27,041 nt of DNA from Chara braunii (lineage: Eukaryota; Streptophyta; Charophyceae; Charales; Characeae): contig BFEA01000635.1 in the NCBI GenBank assembly GCA_003427395.1, positions 590,937-617,977 of the forward strand, given 5' to 3'. Below, in pieces: positions 1 to 9,360 of the stretch; position 1 is the first letter of the stretch; every line of letters starts with the position of its first letter. A program made the translations under genes and the position numbers. The notes under the pieces are model-generated. The model was not told where the DNA came from. It did not search any database and saw only the letters and a program-made list of their open reading frames with translations.

Positions 1-87
1 TAAACGGGCCCAGTGCCCAAGGCTGATATTATCAATAAGATAATTGAGGCCGGGGTCCTCACAGTCTACCCGGAGTAACCGAACCCA
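1..87 (-). repeat. Copy 1 of an ~85-bp dispersed repeat (minus orientation)
   Basis: Read on the minus strand, this is nearly the same as 10351-10440 and similar to 6726-6808. The shared order is ACTCCGGGTAGAC, TGTGAGGACCCCGGCCTCAA, then TAATATCAGCCTTGGGCA. The copy is cut by the window start. The TGTGAGGACCC part looks like a Ty3-type LTR start, but the flank before it is also shared, so it is not a simple LTR edge. Confidence 0.8.
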
Positions 88-93
88 GCTTGC

Positions 94-210
94 CTGATGA
101 GTCGGTGCAACTTTGCAAAACAGTCTGTTCCCCGGATGTCTTGTCCGTTTCTCCCTTTCCCACCTGTGGTGCAGCGGAAAGTCCTCCTCACTGCTATGGT
201 TTCCTTGGGT
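94..210 (+). repeat. Hammerhead-like repeat, copy A
   Basis: The copy starts CTGATGAGTCGGTG and continues through AAAACAGTCTGTT into a CT-rich segment (near 125-175) that aligns with the copies at 1065 and 3636. The GAAA of the hammerhead core is degraded to AAAA. Similarity to the preceding 85-bp repeat stops at about position 93, so the element seems to begin exactly at CTGATGAG. Confidence 0.5.
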
Positions 211-1050
211 CAGGTTGAGTGGCATCACTACGCATCCATGCTGTGCCTCTACCGTCTTCACCCGAATACAACGTCCGGTCATTATCGCTGTACCTAGACT
301 TTGAAAGTTGAACCAGATACGGCTATAATGATCGGGTTTTCTATTCAGATGAAGACGGTAGTATCGACAGCATGTGTCTGGTCTCTGGAGTGTATTTTCT
401 GGCTGCGGCAGACCTTACTTTTTTCTTTTTTTATTTACTAAAGAACAAGCTCCAGTCCGTTGGCGGGGAGCAAACAATCGTCTTTTCTTGCGTATTGCTT
501 CCATGATCTTAGGAGCATGCGTTCTTCGGAGCATCAGTCGCAATGTCTGAAAACAAAGTCTAAACTTTTAGCTCATCGTGTCGTTGGCCATCTAGGTTAC
601 CATCTTTTTTTTCGGGGGGGTAGTAATTTTGGACCATTTGTCACTTTATGCATGTCATTCTTGTGCAGGGTCCACCGTGATGCTAAATTGCTAATCTTCT
701 CCGTGTCGTTCCAATTTTAACGGATGTCCCGCAGGACTGTAGGCTCTACTTTTTGTTGTTTTTTTATGTTGAACTATCGAAGGTATTATGTACGTAGTCT
801 TTGCTAATACGTGCTGAGGCGGCAGAGCTTTCTTTGTTTCTTGGGGGTGGGGGGCTTCACTCCCTTATGATGGAGATTGAACCTGCAGTCCATAGAGTCT
901 TCCGTCGGGTCTGGGTGGGTCATAATCTGATTTGATTCTCGTCACAGGTACCCCTCAAGGGGGGGAGTGCTTGGTGCCCCACATCAGCTGTTTTAAGACG
1001 AAATGACAGTTAACACTATCATCATCGCTTAGGGGACTCTCCAGAGTGGA
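211..1050. other. Non-coding DNA, no recognised feature
   Basis: The stretch contains several T-rich runs and a short G-rich run (near 845-851), but no gene, RNA or terminal-repeat structure that I can support. Short open frames here have no recognisable protein features. Confidence 0.5.
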
Positions 1051-1064
1051 GATGGTTCAGCCTC

Positions 1065-1285
1065 CTGACAAGTCCGTGGACTTCTGCTGGAACAGTCTGT
1101 CATAGTCGTATGTTTCTTTTCCTGTTTTCCTTTTCTGCCTACAGTTACCAGTCAGTTCTCTGTGACAATGCATATATAATATATACATATAATAACTTAC
1201 ATATATCGTCAAATAGAACTGCCCGGTAAACCGTAGGCAGAGAGGGAGAAGAGGACAACAAACGAGGGGCTGTGACATGTATATA
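1065..1285 (+). repeat. Hammerhead-like repeat, copy B, followed by an inverted copy B'
   Basis: Copy B (1065 to about 1175) starts CTGACAAGTCCGTGGAC and has GGAACAGTCTGTC, then a CT-rich part with TTCTGCCTACAG and CAGTTCTCTGTGACAAT. Copy B' (about 1198-1277) is the same element on the minus strand: reversed, it reads TGTCACAGCCCCTCG, CTCTCTGCCTACGG, CAGTTCTATTTGACGATATA. The two are joined tail to tail across a TA-rich centre. Confidence 0.6.
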
Positions 1286-1402
1286 AAGTGTGTTACCTAT
1301 AATAACTTATATGAATATATGTATATAATAACTTATATGTATATATGTATATAATAACTTATATGTATATATGTATATATGTATATAAAGTGTGTTACCT
1401 AC
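1180..1402. repeat. TA-rich tandem repeat
   Basis: The unit ATAACTTATATGTATATATG recurs about every 28-30 bp. Larger blocks repeat too: ATGTATATAAAGTGTGTTAC occurs at about 1278 and again at about 1380. Confidence 0.75.
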
Positions 1403-1771
1403 GGGAACATTTGGGAGGGTCTGACACCCCACCCGAACGTTCGGGGACCCAGCCCCAACACCGGACCCCAGAGGCCCTTGAGTTTGAGACCCTCCAAAGC
1501 CTGCTTGAGGGCCCTTCTTTTCTTTTTTTCTTTTTTATTTTTTTTTGCAGGTTCCCCTCCTTATGGACTACCACCCTAGAAAGTTTTAGACTGTTCTGAC
1601 GAGAAAAAAAATAAAAAATAAAAAATTAGTAGAAATCAAAGATGACTATTCTGCCTTCAAACCCTGCTTGGGGCCCCTTTTTTTTCTAGTTTTATTTTTC
1701 AATTTTCTTTCTTTTCCTCGTTCGTTTGTGAGCGGGTGCACGCTCGCGTGCACGTCAGGGGGGGGGGGGGG
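1403..1771. other. Non-coding DNA with T- and A-rich runs
   Basis: The stretch has polypyrimidine runs at about 1515-1550 and 1677-1715, an A-rich run at about 1603-1626, and a G run just before the GA microsatellite. Two short similar pieces (CAAAGCCTGCTTGAGGGCCC near 1495 and CAAACCCTGCTTGGGGCCCC near 1657, each followed by a T run) suggest a small duplicated repeat. I see no gene. Confidence 0.5.
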
Positions 1772-1797
1772 GAGAGAGAGAGAGAGAGAGAGAGAGG

Positions 1798-1847
<50 letters not shown>

Positions 1848-1848
1848 N

Positions 1849-1892
<44 letters not shown>
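1772..1892. repeat. (GA)n microsatellite
   Basis: About 120 bp of almost pure GA, with one G-rich interruption and a single N at 1849. The N shows the assembler could not resolve the tract. The long Arg-Glu and Ser-Leu open frames here are artefacts of the dinucleotide. Confidence 0.98.
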
Positions 1893-1894
<2 letters not shown>

Positions 1895-2053
1895 GGTCAA
1901 CCCAATCAGCCCGATTGGATTGGTGGATCCTATATCAATCAATCAATCAATCGATGATTTCTTTTTTTCCTTAATGAGGAGGCGGAGGACAACCCCTCAC
2001 GCAATACAGCAAAAAAACATTGAAGGTCGGCGTTCAGCCGAATGCTGGCTTCC

Positions 2054-2066
2054 GTATATATATATG

Positions 2067-2098
<32 letters not shown>

Positions 2099-2112
2099 TG
2101 TATAAATGTATG
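2054..2112. repeat. (TATG)n microsatellite
   Basis: TA repeats pass into a run of TATG units, ending in TATAAATGTATG. Confidence 0.95.
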
Positions 2113-2160
2113 TGTTACGATCCTGGTCATTCCCACAGTGCAAATTCACAATGAAAGACG
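2113..2160 (+). repeat. Short retroelement-edge-like repeat
   Basis: GTTACGATCCTGGTCATTCC followed by AGTGCAAATTCACAAT aligns with 26947-26995, which reads GTTATGACCCGGACCAATTG and AGTACAAATTCACTAAT. The TGTTA(C/T)GA(C/T)CC start resembles the 5' end of plant Ty3-type LTRs. No second LTR or primer-binding site is visible. Confidence 0.3.
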
Positions 2161-2479
2161 ATGCCACCCAATTGCGAAGAGATAGAGACCAAAGAAGAGA
2201 GAGGGAAGAAGAAGAAGCAGAAGAAGAAGAAGATGTACACCAGCAAGACCAATGACAAATCCCCCTTCTCTCTCCACCTTCCTCCTCCTTCACTTTGCCA
2301 ATCTTATTCTTCTTCCAATAATAATAATAATAACAATGAGTGGATGAACCAGAATCAATATCCGAAGTTCCCTCTTACTGCTGACACCACAACAGGTCCA
2401 GCATAGCTATGGCTTCCCTCCTTCTTCCTCCTCTCACATGCCTAGGCTATGGCGGACTACTTAGGGTCCTGCCCTCCTC

Positions 2480-2547
2480 TCCAAAGGACAACCCAAAGCA
2501 GCTATGGTGCTGTACTCCTGTCCAAAGGACAACCCAAAGCAGCTATG
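2480..2547. repeat. Direct repeat, 41-bp period
   Basis: TCCAAAGGACAACCCAAAGC plus AGCTATG occurs at 2480-2506 and again at 2521-2547. It lies in a CT-rich, low-complexity stretch. Confidence 0.85.
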
Positions 2548-3104
2548 CCGCTGCTGACTAAGCCGCCATGCCTGACTCTGCCTCGAGCTTCCTTGGTGCG
2601 GCACTACCCCAACTGGGGCCTTCCAGATGCAGCACCCAACAAGGTGATGAAGATGGTGTCCACCATAGATCCATAGCCAGGTAGGTGCTTCGCCACTCTC
2701 CTCCTTCGCCCCATTCTTCCTCCTCAAGCTGGGCTGCTCGCCATAGCCAGGCTGAGCGCCCAGCTGCCCTTCACCTCCAGGCAGCGCTGCACCAGTTCAG
2801 CGCTTGGCTCAGCAGCATGTCGCCAATCCTTGCATACCGCAAATGAGGAGGAGCTGGTTGCCCCTCTGGAAGACATAGCGGCATACTGGCCTCTTCAGCG
2901 GTGACTTCCTAGGCGGAGCGGCCTCCCAGCAACCGGTACCTCCTCCCTTTCGGAGGGAAACATCATTGCAGGCTCTGCTATCGTCTGGACAGGCCCTAGA
3001 CTCAGGCTACTTGGACTGGTACCGGCCTACCTCTATCCTACCGCTACTGGGCCTCTAAAAATGCCAACTTTTGTCTTCTTCTGCTCGGCCTCCAGTACCC
3101 GACA

Positions 3105-3232
3105 CTCCTGCCACTACTTGAGTGGTACTGGCCTACCTGCTACTTGAGTGTTTTTCCCTGCTGCTCTAAGTGTCGCGGGCCTACCCCCGCTACTTGAGTG
3201 TTTTCCCCGCTGCAACCCTCAAAGTCACGGGC
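3105..3232. repeat. Diverged tandem repeat, ~50-bp unit
   Basis: GCTACTTGAGTGTTTTTCCC occurs at about 3139 and, with one base fewer, at about 3189. A degenerate start (CACTACTTGAGTGGTACTGG) lies near 3112. Units also share GGCCTACC and AAGTGTCGCGGGC/AAGTCACGGGC. Confidence 0.75.
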
Positions 3233-3635
3233 ACAGGTAAGAACCGGCCTTGCGGGGCCTTTCAACCAACAAGTACCCTTGCGGGTAACACACACACTCA
3301 GCCGACAAGCACTCAGACAGGCATGAAAACCAACAGGCATGCACACACACACAGACTTGGAAACCACAGCAGAATGCGGGAATCTCAGCAAGGCATTCGT
3401 TCCAGCGGCAATTCCCAGAAATCAGCAGTGTTCTCAGTCTGTGTTTTGGCGGGCCATTACATATGCATGTGTACATACATGCATACATATGTATATGTAT
3501 ATTATACGGGATGAAGCCTAAATCGATGGATTAGTCGCACATTGCATACTTGAGCAGTGCAAATCCCTCGACACTCAGCTGGTTGGGTTAATGAAAAGTT
3601 GTACTAAGCAGTTAATTTGTTTGTTTATCAACCTC

Positions 3636-3750
3636 CTGATGAGTTGATGAAACTCCAACGAAACAGTCTGTCACAGCCCCTCATTTGTTGTAGAGTTCTC
3701 CATCTCTGCCTATGGTTCCACCAAGCAGTTCTCTATGATGATATATATTT
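3636..3750 (+). repeat. Hammerhead-like repeat, copy C (best-preserved core)
   Basis: CTGATGA (3636-3642) is followed by a possible stem II, GTTG/CAAC (3643-3646 with 3656-3659), then GAAA (3660-3663), a minimal stem III ACA-GTC-TGT, and the potential cleavage triplet GTC ending at 3672. The element continues through CACAGCCCCTC, TCTCTGCCTATGG and CAGTTCTCTATGATGATATA, matching copy B'. I find no adjacent stem I pairing, so self-cleavage of this copy is doubtful. The architecture resembles terminal repeats of Penelope-like retroelements, which are known to carry hammerhead motifs. Confidence 0.45.
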
Positions 3751-3850
3751 TACTATAATTTTAGTGTATACATATATCTCTCATGCCTCACAGCTTATCA
3801 TGGTTTGTTTGATTTTAAAGCTCTAAACCATAGGGTGGAATTTCTTGCAG

Positions 3851-3983
3851 GACCTGTACAATCACTTGGATATGGTCTTGGATGGCGTTTTGCATCCTGA
3901 AGTCCTTAAGAATGAGCTTATCTTCAGAAGAGAAGGATGGAATTACCATCTTCAGTCTCCAAATGACACTCTTACTGTAGAAG
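3851..3983 (+). CDS. Internal exon of an M16C (PreP/presequence-protease-like) zinc metalloprotease
   Basis: The exon is preceded by the acceptor TTTCTTGCAG and followed by the donor GTAAGGT. It encodes 44 codons plus one base, so it enters in phase 0 and leaves in phase 1. The peptide starts DLYNHLDMVLDGVLHPEV and contains REGWNYHL and PNDTLTVE. This matches the stretch that M16C peptidases (PreP, Cym1, falcilysin and their bacterial relatives) have after the HxxEH region: a DLYN.xDxxLDxVxxP helix, then the EGWHYEL strand. In PreP these enzymes degrade mitochondrial and plastid targeting peptides and other short unstructured peptides; that role is family knowledge only. The catalytic HxxEH motif should lie in an exon upstream of this window, and I did not find it in 1-3850. 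The codon reading is open throughout and unlike the repeat-derived surroundings. The match is from memory of the family, not a search. Confidence 0.82.
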
Positions 3984-4052
3984 GTAAGGTGACTGAGGTG
4001 AACCTACCTTTTTTCTATTGTTTCTTTTTTGACAATAGGGCTTTTATCAACT

Positions 4053-4107
4053 TCTTTGCTAGGCTACCAGAGTGGCCCGGGGCCACTTGCCTGGCCGGGG
4101 CAATACA
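4053..4107 (+). repeat. GC-rich dispersed module, copy 1
   Basis: TAGGCTACCAGAGTGGCCCG begins a GC-rich stretch inside an AT-rich intron. It starts like the module at 25182 (TAGGCTACCAGCCGGGCC) and shares GGCC-rich palindromes with 13009, 21885 and 24482. Confidence 0.45.
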
Positions 4108-4383
4108 GTCAATGCTGTCATTATTATGGGTTCAATGGGATTTGATCGAACTTTCAATCTAGATTCGCATTGAATTTTAAAAAATAATAATATCAATTTT
4201 CATGCAATCCCTTGAAAGTTGATGAGAGAAAACTATATGGCTGTCCCCTGACGAGGAGAATGCAGCTTTAAAAAAAAAAGAAAAAAAAAAAAAAGGAAAA
4301 AGAAAGAAAGTTGATCACTAGTACATGGAAATGGTGTGGCCATGTAAGTTCAGTCTGGTCGGGATGTATGGGTCGGCCTGCGC

Positions 4384-5004
4384 CATGGCTACGATCCGGA
4401 CCGCCGTCCAGACGGTCCGGATTCAGTCCGGACTCCAGACGTCCGGTCTGGAAGGCCCGGATCTGCCAAAATTTGAGGGAAAAAAAAAAAAAAAAAACGG
4501 TCCAGGACCCTTCCCCATTGAGGAGCCAAGCCCCCAAAATTGTTTTGGGGGGTTTTCAGGCCCGTTTATGCTTTTTTGGGGGGTCCGGACATGCTCTCTC
4601 TGTATAATAATTTATTAGACAACCCCAATTTTTTTATTATTAATAATTCATTACCTTTTATTAGTTTTTAAAGTCTTTTTTTAAGCTTTTTTATAGTTTT
4701 TGACTTGTAAGTTGTAACTCAAGTTTGGTTAGGAATTCTGACATGACTCTGAGGCAAAAGTGGTTGGCATTGTTATTCTGCATAGCATACTTTTTTTTCA
4801 GATTTTTTTATTTTTATTTTTAATGGTCCGGACATTTCGGGACTTGTCCATACATCCGGACCGTCCGGATCCCCCCATGTCCGGAGGTCCGGAAATGTCC
4901 GGAATTCCGGACGTCCGGAAATGTCCGGAATTCCGGACGTCCGGAAATGTCCGGTTCCATGTCCGGAAATGTCCGGGTTCGGGTCCGCGTCCGGCATAGC
5001 CATG
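4384..5004. mobile_element. hAT-like MITE (621 bp) with 8-bp target duplication
   Basis: The left end reads CATGGCTACGATCCGGAC and the right end, reversed, CATGGCTATGCCGGAC. Both are flanked by the same 8 bases, GCCTGCGC (4376-4383 and 5005-5012). The ends are internally extended by GTCCGGA-type repeats (4395-4460 and 4826-4993). An 8-bp duplication is the signature of hAT transposases. The element encodes no transposase, so it would have needed one supplied in trans. The interior includes an A run (4480-4497) and AT-rich sequence. It lies inside the protease intron between 3984 and 5269. Confidence 0.8.
4826..4993. repeat. TCCGGA subterminal tandem repeats of the MITE
   Basis: About a dozen copies of GTCCGGA or its palindromic core TCCGGA occur in 165 bp. 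They include two units of AATGTCCGGAATTCCGGACG in tandem. The left end has fewer, inverted copies. Subterminal short repeats of this kind are transposase-binding sites in hAT elements such as Ac; the role here is inference. Confidence 0.85.
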
Positions 5005-5269
5005 GCCTGCGCCCAATTAAATTCAGATGCACGCAGACAACCTCAAAAGAGGATGAAGGAAAGCTCGCATGTACTGGTTGTTTAAGAGAAAACAACAGTT
5101 GATTGCTCATCGCTGAGGATTTTATTTTTTTATTTTATTTTGTTTCGATACATTGAATCTTCTTTGTTAAGGATGTTTGTTAATGAATATTAATTTTTCC
5201 TTGGTCATGCTCGTTAATTTTCTTTGCATGTGGAAAAAAAAAAATATTGAACATGCAAATGACTAACAG

Positions 5270-5340
5270 GTGTTGCATGGAATGAGATGCTTTGGCGATA
5301 CTCAAGCTCATCTTTCAGGCTGGTGAATACGATCAACAAG
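5270..5340 (+). CDS. Short internal exon of the M16C protease with the NEM zinc-ligand motif
   Basis: The exon is 71 bases: two bases that complete a glycine codon begun in the previous exon, then 23 codons that read VAWNEMLWRYSSSS and end NTINK, followed by GTCAGG. M16C enzymes have GVVxNEMKGxxSS at this point, and the glutamate of NEM is the distal zinc ligand. Three points support this exon: the phase fits both neighbours, GV-x-x-NEM and the SS pair align, and there are 25 residues from the glycine to the LFPDT of the next exon, as in family members I recall. Against it, the normally conserved KG after NEM is replaced by LW, the middle is divergent, and the donor is GTCAGG rather than GTAAGT. 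It could be a functional divergent exon or part of a decaying gene. Confidence 0.6.
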
Positions 5341-5866
5341 GTCAGGATCCCAAAACAAATTCATTAAGTGTACATCAAGCTTAGTGCAAACTGTATTCAA
5401 CTTTCTAGGGAGACGCGACAACCAACGGATCTGATCCGTGAAAGTGGTTGCGGAGGTTATCAGCTGCCTTACAGGAGCGAGGAACTGTGTGACTAGCAGG
5501 AATGCATATCTTACTGGTGTTTTTGACTGGCAGTGGAAGTATTTAGAGTTGTTTTGATTGCGTAGATCAGTTCGCCCTCCATGATAGAACTGGTTGTATG
5601 CCTGCTCGTTGGTATCTACCCTTGATTCTTCTTCTTCTTCGTGCACATGGAGCGTGTTATAACTGTGTCGATGCTTTGATGAGAGCTGCTTTTCAACGGA
5701 TGGACTGTTAGCATGTGACCTTTTTTTGTTGTTGTTGTTGTTACAGTCTGTGAACACGATATGAATCAGAAAGCATGGGGAGGATCATGAATATCTAATG
5801 ACCTATTAAGGAACTACTCATGCAATAGGTTACCACAGAGGTCCTACGAATGCTCACAGCCCTCAG
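5341..5866. other. Start of the giant intron, no recognised feature
   Basis: The stretch contains GAA/TTC-type (about 5626-5642) and GTT (about 5726-5742) trinucleotide runs. A 149-codon open frame on the minus strand (5308-5757) has low-complexity ends and no family match I recognise; it also overlaps the exon on the other strand, so I leave it out as a gene. Confidence 0.5.
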
Positions 5867-6155
5867 GATCCCTAACAAGCCCTTCTAAGACTTTCCAACA
5901 GACTTACTCCCTGCTGAGCTCTTCCAGGCCTCATGCCCCCACCCTGCTGGGTTACAGGGCAACACAACTCGCCCCAGCTCCGACCAGCGTCGTCCCAGCA
6001 GCAACCCTCGGCTGTCCCTTGGCATGCCCACCCCAAAGCATCTCCAGATCTCTCTACCAGGCCTCACGCTCCTGCATCAGCAGGTTACAGGGCAACACCC
6101 CAGCACCGGCCAGCGTCGTTCTGGCATCAAACAGCCGCAGATCACTGAGTATGAC
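5867..6155 (+). repeat. Left arm of a ~290-bp inverted repeat
   Basis: This arm pairs with 9842-10131 on the opposite strand at high identity (I estimate 80-90% by eye). Shared runs include CTCCCTGCTGAGCTCTTCC, CCCCACCCTGCTGGGTTACA and CAGCACCGGCCAGCGTCGTT. The arm consists of two units of the ~131-bp tandem family. The interval between arms is about 3.7 kb. Confidence 0.9.
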
Positions 6156-6359
6156 AACATCGAAACCGCCTAAGATGGGTTGCTAAGAGTCCCTAGAGTC
6201 CTAAGACATTCATAAGAACAACCGACTTTTTTTTTTTCCCACTATTCAAACTCTACCAAGTCACTAGAATATGTGTGTCAAAAAGGCTCCCAACCACGAA
6301 TCAGATAGGTGAAACCTTTTCAATCCACCTACGACCACCACCAGCATGGCTCTTTTCAG

Positions 6360-6660
6360 CATGAACCGAAGCTCTTCCAGGCCTCATGCTCCCATCAGGT
6401 TAGGTTACAGAGTTGCACCACCTTGCTCCAGCACCGGCCAGCATTGCTCCAGTTACAACCCCCGATGACCACTGAGGCTGCCCCCGCAAACAGCCCCCCA
6501 GAGCTCTCTACCAGGCCTCACGCCCCCACGAAGCTAGGTCACAGAGTTGCGCCACCTGGCTCCGGCTCCGGCCAGCGTTCTCCAGCATCGGTCTTCGAGG
6601 GCCACCGAATTTTCAACCACCCTTCGCAGGATCACAGATGACTTGCCAGATAGCACCTAT
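6360..6660 (+). repeat. Two further diverged units of the ~131-bp tandem family
   Basis: AGGCCTCATGCTCCCATCAG, then GGTTACAGAGTTGC and CAGCACCGGCCAGC, repeat about 132 bp later with GGTCACAGAGTTGC and GGCTCCGGCCAGCG. They are the same family as 5930-6155, more diverged. Confidence 0.8.
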
Positions 6661-6725
6661 TCCTACAGCCTCCTCGGAAGGCAAAACCAAATGGAAAGAA
6701 ATAGTAAAGTGGATGATAGCAAGTT

Positions 6726-6808
6726 TGGTTCGGTCACTCCGGGCAGACTGTGAGGACCCTGGCCTCAATATTTTCATTGGTAATGGTAATATCAGCCTTG
6801 GGCAAATC
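6726..6808 (+). repeat. Copy 2 of the ~85-bp dispersed repeat
   Basis: TTCGGTCACTCCGGGCAGAC, TGTGAGGACCCTGGCCTCAA and TAATATCAGCCTTGGGCA match copies 1 and 3. Similarity ends at GGGCA, where this copy passes into a CCCCTCCC-rich stretch. Confidence 0.8.
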
Positions 6809-9360
6809 GCCCCTCCCTCCCCCTACCCCTCCCCCCTCAGCCCTACACTGCCTCCGCCGAGGTGAGTCATCCACTCTCCCTCGGCCCCAATATAGGACCA
6901 ACCCTCTACCCCCCTTTCCCCAGGAGCACGCAGTTCCCACCTAAAGCATGCCCCCCCACCCCTTGCCCATTTCTGCCTCTGCAGGGACTGATGTTGACCC
7001 ATGCACCAGCCCCTGCCCCAGAATGGCGCAATCCCCTACTCTGCCCCTACCCTCTTTGAGACATTCAACCCCCACCTTGTGATGCCCCTGCAAGATAGAG
7101 CTCCCCCCACCCCCTTCCTACCGTTTAGCCCTCCGGGAACGATCCGATCCTGCCGACTACAGTTACTGATGACACACTTACCAAAATGTCGTTCGCAATT
7201 TGGAAAAGCAGGACCTCTTCAAAAATATGCAATAACCCCAAAGGATTCCTAAAATATGAATGAAAGAATCGGAAATTTTTGAAACTTACGATGAAGAAAA
7301 GGTAGATGAGATTTTTTTTGGATTTTGCTGATGATGACGAACAGCACCATGAAGCTGATGATGATGAGGATGATGGTGACGACCAACTCACCTGCTGATG
7401 TAAAAGGCAAGCAATGCCTTGAAGAACAACATCTAATGATAACAAACTGATGATGTCAAAGTCCAACAATGGAGTAGCAGCAACTGAGTCAGGTCGCAGC
7501 GCTGCCGGGAGCGCTGCGCCTGAACCAATACCGCTTTCACACGGCGGGTTCTCACGACGCGCTGCGGGTGGCGTTGGCGCGGTGCGGCTCATACGGCGTG
7601 GTCTTGTGATTTGCTGCGGGTGGTGATGACGCGGTGCGGTTCCCGAGGAAGGCAACGAAGATCGATGCGGTGGGGTCGGCAGCTGCTCTTCTTCATACGC
7701 AAGGGTGAGTTAGGGTGCAGCGCTTGTTGGGTCATCGTTTTCTTCAGGAGTGCTGTGAGCATGACGTGGGGATGTGGATGACGGGCCGTTTTGGTGCTCC
7801 TGCTGGGGTTCGAACTACGTAGCGATGATGTGATGGGGAGCTGCGATCTTGCGTGCGTTCTCAGGGCAGCAACGTTGGTGGTATGGCGGCGCCTTGTGGA
7901 AGACGATAGATTCAAGTGGGTACTGCATCAACCCCATCAACATCGAACGGGGATACTCCAATTCGACTGTCTGCTGGTTTTTTTTTTTTTCGTTGCCCTT
8001 TGTTCTTCTCTTCCTTTCGAGCAGCTTCCTTAGAGGTCCGGACCTCCTGTGGACCCTTGTCGGCGGGCTCGACAGGGTTGTTCCACACCATCTTGAGCTC
8101 GTAGTGAGCTGAAGGTGGTCTGATATAGCCTTTGTGTCGCTAGCTGAAATGGTTTTTAAGGGCGTTTGTGCACCGATACTGCTAGCAGATGACGGGTGAG
8201 GGAAGGCATACCGCTTTCTCTTCCAAAGGCGGGCAGGGGCTGGGTTGGGGCGGGTATCTGCTGGTTGTAAAGGAAGACGACTGGGGGGGTGCTATTATGG
8301 ATGATGGCAGCGGAGAAAAACTTTCAACACAGGTAAGATTCATAATCTTTGGTTCACGATTAGGGTGTGGTTGTCGTTATGATCTTCTAGAGTATGACCG
8401 CCTGTTTGGCGGGCGTTTAGATATCTTGTTCTTTTTTGGAATACGTACTCGAAGGGTTTCGCTATGATTTCCGGTGATATTCTCCGTTCATTTCTATCTA
8501 CCCTTACCTTTTTTTATCCTTGATATTCGTTAAGCCATATTTTGATTCAAGATCTCTTAGTTAATTTCTTTAACCTTAATTTTGAAGTCTCAATTCTCAA
8601 ACGATGATTATGTCCTTTACTACAACCCAAATTACGTTCAAGAAGTACTTTCTTGCTCTTCACATTTGTTAGTCCAATAGATGGACATCCTTCATAGTTT
8701 CTACTCAAGCTCCTATTAATTTCCTATGGATTTTTCTACAAAAACTCCTGATCCTTTGCAATCGTGAGTCCGGCTTCGGACATCTCAGATAATCGTTTTT
8801 TTCGATCTAGAAAATTAAAAAAAGCTCTATAATTGGGGGTCGACAGATCCCTAAATCATCCTTGGAATTTACATCCCAAGATTTTGTTGTTGTAGTCTGA
8901 TTTCTAAAATTGGCTTCCTATTGCAACAGTTTGGAGGCTAATTTTTGCACTGATCAGTTTCACGAATTGACGTTGGAATCTCGTACGTATTTTCACTTGA
9001 TTTTGCTTAATTTCGTTCGTCTTCCCTTAAGGAGGGGGCTGGATTGCAGGGGTAGGATGGTATGATGGGGGGAAAGGACGCGCTCTGTGGGAAGGGGCTA
9101 ACTGCAGGGTGGAATCAGGGCACAGCAGCAGGGGAGATGGTGGCTCCACTGCAGTAAGTCTTGCCGGAGTAAGATTGGATAGGTGGTGGGCGGTATCAGT
9201 TCTTTTCTTCAGGGGACAACTTTTCTTATGGGGTGTTGGGCTTGTTGTTATTTCCCATGGAGTAGATCCGAGTCCTTGCTCCAAGAGGGCTGCGGGGTAA
9301 GAGGGGGGAAGGGGGGCAACCGAGGGGGGACTGTGGGTTTTGTTAGTAGGTCAGAAGGAA
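6809..9360. other. Non-coding intron DNA
   Basis: 6810-7130 is C-rich low-complexity DNA. 7316-7400 has a short GATGATG run with GACGAACAGCACC, related to the satellite at 10484-11180. 7555-7650 has two similar ~51-bp GC-rich units (GCTGCGGGTGGCGTTGGCGC and GCTGCGGGTGGTGATGACGC). 8480-9010 is plain AT-rich sequence. 9020-9360 is G-rich. No gene or RNA is recognised. Confidence 0.5.

Larger units (their letters stand above)
2161..3635. other. Non-coding repeat-rich DNA
   Basis: Apart from the 41-bp direct repeat and the roughly 50-bp repeat around 3100-3230, this stretch holds a GAA-rich run (about 2200-2232), an AAT run (about 2318-2332), CA-rich sequence (about 3288-3352) and ATGTATA-type repeats (about 3468-3503). 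I recognise no exon. In particular, I looked for the expected preceding protease exon with HxxEH and did not find it. Confidence 0.5.
3984..5269 (+). other. Intron of the M16C protease gene (1,286 bp)
   Basis: The intron runs from donor GTAAGG to acceptor CTAACAG and is phase 1. It holds a GC-rich module near 4053-4107, an A-rich stretch at 4268-4310, the 621-bp hAT-like MITE at 4384-5004, and AT-rich sequence. The acceptor at 5267-5269 lacks a strong polypyrimidine tract, but a branch-point-like CTAAC lies directly in front of it. Confidence 0.6.

Noticed and set aside
1646-2105. Open frames rich in Arg-Glu or Ser-Leu on both strands
   Set aside because: They are translations of the GA microsatellite and contain an unresolved N.
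5308-5757. 149-codon minus-strand frame
   Set aside because: Overlaps the putative protease exon on the opposite strand, has Asn and Glu runs from trinucleotide repeats, and matches no family I know.
7125-7915. Two overlapping minus-strand frames of 176 and 108 codons
   Set aside because: Serine- and arginine-rich low-complexity translations of CT/GAT-rich DNA, no recognised motif or splice context.
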